A stretch of 31,108 nucleotides of DNA from CAYSPU01 sp964432995 (GTDB lineage: Bacteria; Verrucomicrobiota; Verrucomicrobiia; Limisphaerales; JAHDYP01), in NCBI GenBank assembly GCA_964432995.1, contig CAYSPU010000032.1, positions 1-31,108 of the forward strand. Reading direction: 5' to 3'. A program made the position numbers and the translations under genes. The stretch's first letter is position 1; each line of letters opens with the position of its first letter. Of this stretch, positions 25,830-31,108 are shown in pieces. A model generated the notes under the pieces. That model ran no database searches and was not told the DNA's origin. It saw only the letters and a list, made by a program, of their open reading frames with translations.

Positions 25830-28172
25830 GTGCACACGGGAGAACCGCGACGGCCTCGACCGACTCTTGCTCGCTGGCTGGCCCTCGTTTTCCTGCTGAT
25901 CGCCAACCCCCTCCCCGCGGCCGACTCGGTGACCATCTCCGACTGCACCGAGTCGAATCTGGTGGCTGCGGTTCAGGCAGGTGGCCTCTACGTTTACGGC
26001 TGCGCGGGGACGGTCTACCTCACCAACCAGATCGTGGTGAGCAACACCGTCACCATCCGGGCCGAGGCAGGCGCCGTCACGATCACTTCCAGCGGAACCA
26101 ACCGCCTGTTCCAGGTGATGCCCGGCGGATCGCTCACGCTGCAAAGCTTCACCCTCACCGGCGGTTCGGCCGCGGGCGCCTCCGGTTCGGCGGGCGCCGA
26201 AGGCCACTCCGGAGGGCACGGCGTCGACGCCTGCGGGGGAGCGGTGTGGGTCCGGACCAACGGCGCGTTCCGGGGGATCGACCTGACCATCGTCACCAAT
26301 GCCGCAGTCGGCGGAAGCGGCGGCGACGGCGGCGATGGCGTGTATGCGGATGATGGGCCGGGCGACGGCGGCAACGGTGGCTCGGCGCGCGGCGGTGCGA
26401 TCTACAACGAAGGCGTGGTCGAGTTGACCGACTGCGCGCTGCAGGGCAACTCCGCCGTGGCCGGCGTCGGGGGCGGCGGCGGGGACGGTGCGGTGAGCCA
26501 GGACGGAGCGGACGCCGGGGACGGCGGCGGCGCGGAAGGCGGTGCCATTTTCAACGGGCCGGGCGCCGAGTTGACGCTCGCGAACTGCGTCCTGAGCGGC
26601 AACCACGTGACGTCGGCGGCCGGGGGCACCAACGGCCTGGCCGGCACCGGCGTCTTCACTTGGCCGGGGACCATCGGATCGACCGCTTCCGCCAGCGGCG
26701 GCGCGATCCAAACCGCCGACGGCGCCGTGACCCTGATCGAATGCCTCATCAACGCCAATGCGGTCGGGGCGGCAGACGGCGGGCCCGGAGTCCAGGGAGC
26801 CACCGATCGCGAATCGGCCGGTGGCGGCGCCGGGGGCACCGCGACCGGCGGGGCCGTGGCCGTTCGCGGAGGCAGCCTTCGAGCCGAGTTCTGCGTCTTC
26901 CTCCAGAACACCGTCGAGGGTGGCATCGGCGGCGATGGCGGCCTGAGTGCCGCTCTGGAAGATGGTGGAGACGGCGGAGACGGCGGGGCCGGCCTTGGCG
27001 GCGCGGTGGCGATTCTGGATTCCGCGAGCGGTTGGTTTATCGGTTGTTCGTTTGGCACGAACAGCGTGCAGGGCGGCCTGGGTGGCTTCAGTGCGGCGGG
27101 AACGGGCATTTTGAGTCAGGACGGCCGCGACGGCAAGGCGGGGGCCGGGGCCGGCGGCGCTCTCTGGCTGGACACAGGCGCCATCGGCATCGAGCGCTGC
27201 ATGCTGGAAAGCAACGTCGCCAAGGGCGCCGGCGGCGCCGAGGGTCTGGCGGGAGCCGAGAACCGGACTGGCGCGACCGGAAGCTCCGGGGGCGCTGCTT
27301 CCGGCGCCGGCATCGAGAACCGCCGCGGCACCCTCGCCGTCACCAACTCCACGTTCTACGCCAACTCCGCCGCCGGCGGAGATGGCGGCGACGGTGGCAC
27401 CGGCGGGACCAGCGCCGACGGCGGTGACGGCGGTGACGGCGGACGCGCCGCGGGGGGCGCCCTGCACAACGAGTCCGGAACAACCACGCTGATTCACTGC
27501 ACGTTCGCCGCCAACGCCGTCGAGGGGGGCGGGGGCGGGGCGGGAGGCGAACCGGGAGGCGACTTCGCTGATGACGGAGGACAGGGTGCGCCGGGAGCGC
27601 GCCTGGGTTCGGCGCTCGCCAACACCGCTGGCGCGTTGCGTCTGCGCGGCAACTTGTTCCAGGCTGCAACCAACACGATTCCGAACGCTTCCGGAACCGT
27701 CGAGGACCAGGGTTACAACCTGAGTTCGGACAGTTCGCCGACGTTCACCGCGACTTCGAGCGAAGGGTCTCTGGGGGATCTGGGTCTGCTGTCGGTGACG
27801 AACAACGGCGGCTTCACCCGGACGCTCGGGCTTACCCCCACCAGCCCGGCGTTGAGCCGAGTCCCGGAAGAGGCCGGCCCCCCGGCCGTCGACCAGCGCG
27901 GATACGTGCGCCGCGCGCCCATGGACGTCGGCGCCTATGAACAGGATGCCGGCCAGCCCAACCCACCCGATCTGGCCGTGGCGTGGACCTTGTCGGCGAT
28001 CGAAGTGTCCTGGCCCGCGGACGGCGAGTCCTACACCCTGCAGAATGCCGGAGTCCTGCCGGCAATCACCTGGACCAACCTCACCGACACGCCTGTGCTC
28101 CTCACCAATCGTTGGGTGCTGTCGATCCCCGCCTCTTCCGCCAGCCAGGGCTTCTATCGCCTCGCGCGCTGA
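25830..28172 (+). CDS. Secreted Gly/Asp-rich beta-helix protein with choice-of-anchor Q domain
   Basis: The product is about 780 aa from a GTG at 25830, chosen because it directly precedes a signal peptide (LARWLALVFLLIANPLPAA). The next ATG comes much later, and no clear ribosome binding site is seen. The body repeats a unit of GGAI or GGAL, a short strand, ECxLxxN and a Gly/Asp-rich turn (GGDGGDGG, GGGGGDG), typical of right-handed parallel beta-helix proteins, with PE_PGRS-like glycine loops. A choice-of-anchor Q-type segment (LGLTPTSPALSRVP, VDQRGYVRRAPMDVGAYEQ) follows. The C-terminus (IEVSWPADGESYTLQN to GFYRLAR) matches the module on the preceding IPT/TIG protein. It is probably surface-exposed or released; I see no catalytic residues. 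Confidence 0.88.
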   Translation: MHTGEPRRPRPTLARWLALVFLLIANPLPAADSVTISDCTESNLVAAVQAGGLYVYGCAGTVYLTNQIVVSNTVTIRAEAGAVTITSSGTNRLFQVMPGGSLTLQSFTLTGGSAAGASGSAGAEGHSGGHGVDACGGAVWVRTNGAFRGIDLTIVTNAAVGGSGGDGGDGVYADDGPGDGGNGGSARGGAIYNEGVVELTDCALQGNSAVAGVGGGGGDGAVSQDGADAGDGGGAEGGAIFNGPGAELTLANCVLSGNHVTSAAGGTNGLAGTGVFTWPGTIGSTASASGGAIQTADGAVTLIECLINANAVGAADGGPGVQGATDRESAGGGAGGTATGGAVAVRGGSLRAEFCVFLQNTVEGGIGGDGGLSAALEDGGDGGDGGAGLGGAVAILDSASGWFIGCSFGTNSVQGGLGGFSAAGTGILSQDGRDGKAGAGAGGALWLDTGAIGIERCMLESNVAKGAGGAEGLAGAENRTGATGSSGGAASGAGIENRRGTLAVTNSTFYANSAAGGDGGDGGTGGTSADGGDGGDGGRAAGGALHNESGTTTLIHCTFAANAVEGGGGGAGGEPGGDFADDGGQGAPGARLGSALANTAGALRLRGNLFQAATNTIPNASGTVEDQGYNLSSDSSPTFTATSSEGSLGDLGLLSVTNNGGFTRTLGLTPTSPALSRVPEEAGPPAVDQRGYVRRAPMDVGAYEQDAGQPNPPDLAVAWTLSAIEVSWPADGESYTLQNAGVLPAITWTNLTDTPVLLTNRWVLSIPASSASQGFYRLAR

Positions 28173-28196
28173 GCCGATTGCTCCGCCGTCGGCTCA
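28170..28196. terminator. Hairpin shared by two convergent genes
   Basis: TGAGCCGA (28170-28177) and TCGGCTCA (28189-28196) form an 8-bp stem with an 11-nt loop. The left arm begins with the TGA stop of the beta-helix gene and the right arm contains the TGA stop of the tRNA-dihydrouridine synthase gene on the other strand. It may act as a bidirectional terminator, although there is no T-tract. Confidence 0.45.
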
Positions 28197-29333
28197 CCCG
28201 TGGCTGCCGGCCAGCAGATCGGTCGCCTTCAGCCCAAGGTCATACGGCTCCAGCGGCATCGGGCGGTCGTGAGCCAGATAACGCTCACAGAGATCGAACA
28301 GCTCCACCTCGGTCCGGACGCGGCGCATCGCCTGGAGAAACCCGCCGGTCGGCTCGACGCCCAGCCCGAGGTAGTTCAGGTACTTCTTCATCTTCCGGAC
28401 CTGCGCGCTCTCGCGCAGACCGGGCGGACGGGTGCGGTCGTAGAGCTCGCGGACGTAGCCAAGGACGTCCCGTCCTCGCGGCCGCGAGATCGGTTGGCCC
28501 TGCAGTGCCTGTCGGATCTGGGCGAACAACCAGGGGTTGCGGATGGCGCCCCGCCCGATCATCACGCCTCGCGCGCCGGTCTGTCGCAGAACCTCCACGG
28601 CCTTGGCGGGAGAACTGACGTTGCCGTTCGCCAACACCGGGCAAGGGAGCGCCGCCACCGCTTGCGCGATCAAATCGTAGCGCACTTCCCCGCCATAGAG
28701 CTGCTGCACGGTTCGCCCGTGAACCGCCACCCAGTCCAACGAATGCCGGCCCAGCACCGCCAACAACTCCTCGAAGCCATCCGCCGAGGCAAAGCCAATC
28801 CGGGTCTTCACCGTGAGCGGAATGCGCACCGCTTCCCGGAGCGCGCCCAGAATCGCGTCCACCCGCGGCAGGTCGCGCAACAAGCCGCCGCCGGCGCATT
28901 TGCGGTACACCACCGGAGCCGGGCACCCCAGATTGAAGTCGATCGCCACTACCGGGTGCTGTTGCAGGCCCCACGCCGTGCGCACCAGGTCGGGAATGCT
29001 GTTGCCGATCAACTGCGCGACCACGGGGCGTTTGCCCGCACTCCGCGTGATCGACGCCAGGATCGTGCGATCGATGTGCGACCCGGCGTAGACCCGGAAG
29101 TACTCCGTGTAATAGAGATCGGCAACGCCATGGCGATCGAGCACCTCCCAAAAACCCAGGTCCGTGACGTCCTGCATCGGCGCGAGCGCCAGCCACGGCA
29201 ACTCTCCGCCCGTGCCTTTGTCGCTGCCTTTGGGTAGGGACGCGCGGCTCGCGCGCCCGGGCGGCAGGGGGTCGCCAATGTGCAACGACGGGCTCCCGAG
29301 GTCAGGCGTGCCTGTCTGCGGCTTTTGATTCAT
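28194..29333 (-). CDS. dus: tRNA-dihydrouridine synthase
   Basis: This FMN enzyme reduces specific uridines of tRNA to dihydrouridine. Family motifs are clear: LPWLALAPMQDVTD, YYTEYFRV, VAQLIGNS, DFNLGCPAPVV with the catalytic Cys, LTVKTRIGF, WVAVHGRTVQQLYGG, VLANGNV and GVMIGRGAIRNPWLF. The start is uncertain. An ATG at 29333 gives 379 aa, but the first 40 or so residues are encoded by repeat-like DNA (29233-29262 and 29329-29350) and are not conserved. A TTG at 29201, directly before PWLALAP, is preceded by GGAG and may be the true start. The gene converges with the beta-helix gene; the RluD gene is upstream on the same strand. Confidence 0.93.
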   Translation of the reverse strand: MNQKPQTGTPDLGSPSLHIGDPLPPGRASRASLPKGSDKGTGGELPWLALAPMQDVTDLGFWEVLDRHGVADLYYTEYFRVYAGSHIDRTILASITRSAGKRPVVAQLIGNSIPDLVRTAWGLQQHPVVAIDFNLGCPAPVVYRKCAGGGLLRDLPRVDAILGALREAVRIPLTVKTRIGFASADGFEELLAVLGRHSLDWVAVHGRTVQQLYGGEVRYDLIAQAVAALPCPVLANGNVSSPAKAVEVLRQTGARGVMIGRGAIRNPWLFAQIRQALQGQPISRPRGRDVLGYVRELYDRTRPPGLRESAQVRKMKKYLNYLGLGVEPTGGFLQAMRRVRTEVELFDLCERYLAHDRPMPLEPYDLGLKATDLLAGSHG

Positions 29334-29522
29334 GGGCAGCATGGACATCCCCCAGGGCGCATGCATTGGAGCCATGCACCTTTTGAAGGTAGGGCGCGAC
29401 TCCGAGTAGAACTCGCGAGCAGGCCTCCGGGCGCGCCGGGAACCTGTGGACCGTGGGCATGCTCTTCCGGCGCCCTCGGAGAGGTCGCCCTACCTGACAG
29501 TTCATCGGAAGCATGGACATCC
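29329..29522. repeat. REP-like cassette flanked by 22-bp direct repeats upstream of dus
   Basis: Two 22-bp direct repeats (29329-29350 and 29501-29522, 20 of 22 identical, core AGCATGGACATCC) are 172 bp apart. Between them AGGTAGGGC (29387-29395) and GCCCTACCT (29487-29495) form terminal inverted repeats of an inner element related to 17733-17819. No transposase is encoded. One direct repeat overlaps the proposed ATG of dus. Confidence 0.7.
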
Positions 29523-29534
29523 GCCGGCCCGACC

Positions 29535-30542
29535 TCACGATCGCCGCAGGATCTCGACGGTTTGCCGGAAGTCGTCGGGCCACGGGGCTTCCACGGTGAT
29601 CCGCCGGTTGTTCCGCGGATGTTGGAACGTCAACCGAACCGCGTGCAACATCTGCCGCCCGGGACGACAGCCGGTCGCCACCACAAACCGCTGGTTCTGT
29701 CGACGCCCATATACCGCGTCGCCCACCAGCGGGCAACCCAGGTGCAGGAAGTGCACGCGCACCTGGTGCGTCCGTCCCGTGTGCAGCTCCGCTTCCACCA
29801 GCGTCGAGCCCCACAGCCGCTCCCGCATACGGTAACTCGTCCATGCCTCGCGACCGCCCCGGCTCACCACCGCCATCCGCTTGCGCTCCGTCGGGTGCCG
29901 CCCCAGCGCCGTTCGGATCTCGCCCCGGTCGGCCGGCAACTCCCCGCACACCAACGCGTGGTACACCTTCTCGACCGTGCGCCCGGCGAATTGCGCTGAG
30001 AGCGCCAGGTGCGCGCTGTCGTCTTTGGCCACCACCAGGCAGCCGCTGGTTTCCTTGTCGAGTCGATGCACGATGCCGGGGCGGGCGACGCCGCCCACCC
30101 CGCTGAGGCGGCCCGCGCAGTGATGCAGCAGGGCGTTCACCAACGTGCCGTCCGGGTGCCCCGCCGCCGGGTGCACCACCAAACCCGGCGGCTTGTTCAG
30201 CACCAGCAGCGAGTCGTCCTCGTAGAGAACCTCGAACGGGATGGCTTGCGCCCGCGCCACCGCCGGCTCCGGAACAGGCCAGCGCACCAGCAGACGCTCT
30301 CCGGCCCGAGGACGATGCGTTGCCTTCACCGCGCGTCCGTCCACCAGGATGTCGCCTCGGGCCAAGAGCCGTTGAATGGCGCCCCGGGAAACCGTTGGGA
30401 ACCGCTCGCGCAGATACACGTCCAGTCGCTCCCCGGGCCGCGAGCACTCCACCAGCCAGCTCGATTCTCCGGTCGGAGGGTCGGCATCGCCGGAAGACGG
30501 CATCACGCCCGAACCTGTCCCTGGGAAATGGCCTGGGGTCAT
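29535..30542 (-). CDS. rluD: RluA/RluD-family 23S rRNA pseudouridine synthase with S4 domain
   Basis: The product is 335 aa from the ATG at 30542; an ATG at 30503 is the alternative. The upstream stop of lgt (TGA, 30546-30544) is separated by one base, so translation is coupled. An N-terminal S4 RNA-binding domain (ERLDVYLRERFPTVSRGAIQ, LLARGDILVDG) precedes the catalytic domain. That domain has LLVLNKPPGLVVHPAAGH, the signature GIVHRLDKETSG with catalytic D162, YHALVCGELP, ELHTGRTHQVRVHF and LVGDAVYG. RluD-type enzymes modify uridines in helix 69 of 23S rRNA, but members of this family are hard to tell apart by sequence alone. Confidence 0.93.
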   Translation of the reverse strand: MTPGHFPGTGSGVMPSSGDADPPTGESSWLVECSRPGERLDVYLRERFPTVSRGAIQRLLARGDILVDGRAVKATHRPRAGERLLVRWPVPEPAVARAQAIPFEVLYEDDSLLVLNKPPGLVVHPAAGHPDGTLVNALLHHCAGRLSGVGGVARPGIVHRLDKETSGCLVVAKDDSAHLALSAQFAGRTVEKVYHALVCGELPADRGEIRTALGRHPTERKRMAVVSRGGREAWTSYRMRERLWGSTLVEAELHTGRTHQVRVHFLHLGCPLVGDAVYGRRQNQRFVVATGCRPGRQMLHAVRLTFQHPRNNRRITVEAPWPDDFRQTVEILRRS

Positions 30543-30543
30543 G

Positions 30544-31108
30544 TCAGGCGCGGCGGTCCTTGGTCGCGCGTCGGCGTCCGGTTTGAGGATCGGACGCGCT
30601 CGAGGTCGGTGCCGCGGTCGGCCTCTGCCGGGTCCCGAGGTACCAGAGCAGACCCGCGCCCGCGGCCAGCAGCCCCAGGCAGAACAACTGCGCCGACGTC
30701 GCCCAGCCGCCCAGGTGCCGGACATGGTAGTCGCCCCGCAGAAACTCGATGCCGAACCGCACCGCCGAGTTCCCCACCAGGTACCAGCCAAAGACCTGCC
30801 CGTCGAACCGGCGTCGCGGCAACCACCAGACCAACAGCGCGAACAGTAGGAGACCGGACGCCGACTCGTAGAGTTGGGTCGGGTGAACGGGCAGTGTGGC
30901 ATCGAGCGGCCCGATCAGGCCGTCTTGGTACTGGTGGTTCCAGGCCAGGGACTGGTTCGGGAAGCACACCGCCCACGGAAGGTGCGAGACTGTTCCAAAG
31001 CAACAGCCGGTCATGAAACACCCGAGGCGCCCAAAGAAGTAACCCAGCGCAATGCTCGGCGCCAGGAGATCCGCCACCCGCAACCAGCGCAGTTTCCGGC
31101 GCCAGATG
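30544..31108 (-). CDS. lgt: Prolipoprotein diacylglyceryl transferase, 5' end beyond window
   Basis: The frame is open to the window edge, so the N-terminal part is missing and 187 residues are visible. A TTG at 31083 is not the real start, because the upstream IWRRKLRW fits the family. Lgt is an inner-membrane enzyme that transfers diacylglycerol from phosphatidylglycerol to the lipobox cysteine of prolipoproteins. Visible motifs are LLAPSIALGYFFGRLGCFMTGCC, VHPTQLYES, RFGIEFLRGDYH and membrane segments (ASGLLLFALLVWWLP, LFCLGLLAAGAGLLWYLG). The C-terminal tail is charged and cytoplasmic. It overlaps operonically with rluD (1-nt spacing). It would act on lipoproteins such as the one at 1-424. 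Confidence 0.95.
   Translation of the reverse strand, partial: IWRRKLRWLRVADLLAPSIALGYFFGRLGCFMTGCCFGTVSHLPWAVCFPNQSLAWNHQYQDGLIGPLDATLPVHPTQLYESASGLLLFALLVWWLPRRRFDGQVFGWYLVGNSAVRFGIEFLRGDYHVRHLGGWATSAQLFCLGLLAAGAGLLWYLGTRQRPTAAPTSSASDPQTGRRRATKDRRA

Noticed and set aside
25818..27497. 559-codon minus-strand frame opposite the beta-helix gene
   Set aside because: Mirror of the Gly-rich repeats; no start signal, domain or plausible composition.
26330..27560. RTX calcium-binding repeats in the Gly/Asp-rich protein
   Set aside because: The loops do not follow the GGxGxDxUx nonapeptide, and their spacing follows beta-helix rungs instead.

Overview
The window is about 31.1 kb of GC-rich, gene-dense chromosomal DNA. 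It looks like a draft assembly or metagenome bin because it holds three runs of N (100, 10 and 10 bases). The gene set suggests a Gram-negative, free-living heterotroph with a large secretome. That set includes secreted proteins with choice-of-anchor, IPT/TIG and BACON-like modules, DUF1080, DUF4252, REC-first hybrid sensor kinases, a class I-type hybrid cluster protein and many GC-rich palindromic intergenic elements. I infer Verrucomicrobiota (Limisphaerales/Pedosphaera-like), but no rRNA or tRNA is present to confirm it.

Layout. (1) 1-1033, minus: a lipoprotein cut by the window edge and a DUF4252 protein. (2) 1491-3140, plus: hcp. (3) 3170-5170: a secreted OB-fold-like protein and a class I methyltransferase, divergent around three TGTTACG repeats. 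The methyltransferase contains a 29-nt run of G. (4) 5226-8020, minus: a CheY-like regulator followed by a REC-PAS-PAS-HisKA-HATPase-REC kinase. (5) 8299-10040, plus: a monoheme cytochrome c and a pentaheme cytochrome c fused to a membrane cytochrome b. (6) 10103-17653, minus: a large secreted metzincin protease, a P1B-4-type metal ATPase and ApbE. (7) 17883-21885, minus: a DUF1080 protein, a small hypothetical protein and a second hybrid kinase (REC-PAS-GAF-HisKA-HATPase-REC). The kinase is interrupted by a short chimeric enoyl-CoA hydratase fragment beside a gap. (8) 22061-28172, plus: an alpha/beta hydrolase overlapping by ATGA an eight-repeat IPT/TIG protein, then a Gly/Asp-rich beta-helix protein preceded by a perfect 50-bp palindrome. 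(9) 28194-31108, minus: a tRNA-dihydrouridine synthase, an RluD-type pseudouridine synthase and the 3' part of lgt.

Functional themes are signalling (two paralogous REC-first hybrid kinases and a stand-alone receiver), electron transfer at the cytoplasmic membrane and periplasm (cytochromes, ApbE, Hcp), metal export, and a secretome. Four large secreted proteins seem to share a short C-terminal module ending in FYRL, YYQLR or FYRA. No mobile element with a transposase, CRISPR array, prophage or defence island is visible. The most unusual signals are the palindromic and dispersed repeats, the shared C-terminal module, the cytochrome b/c fusion, and several places where the assembly itself looks wrong and can be corrected by reasoning.
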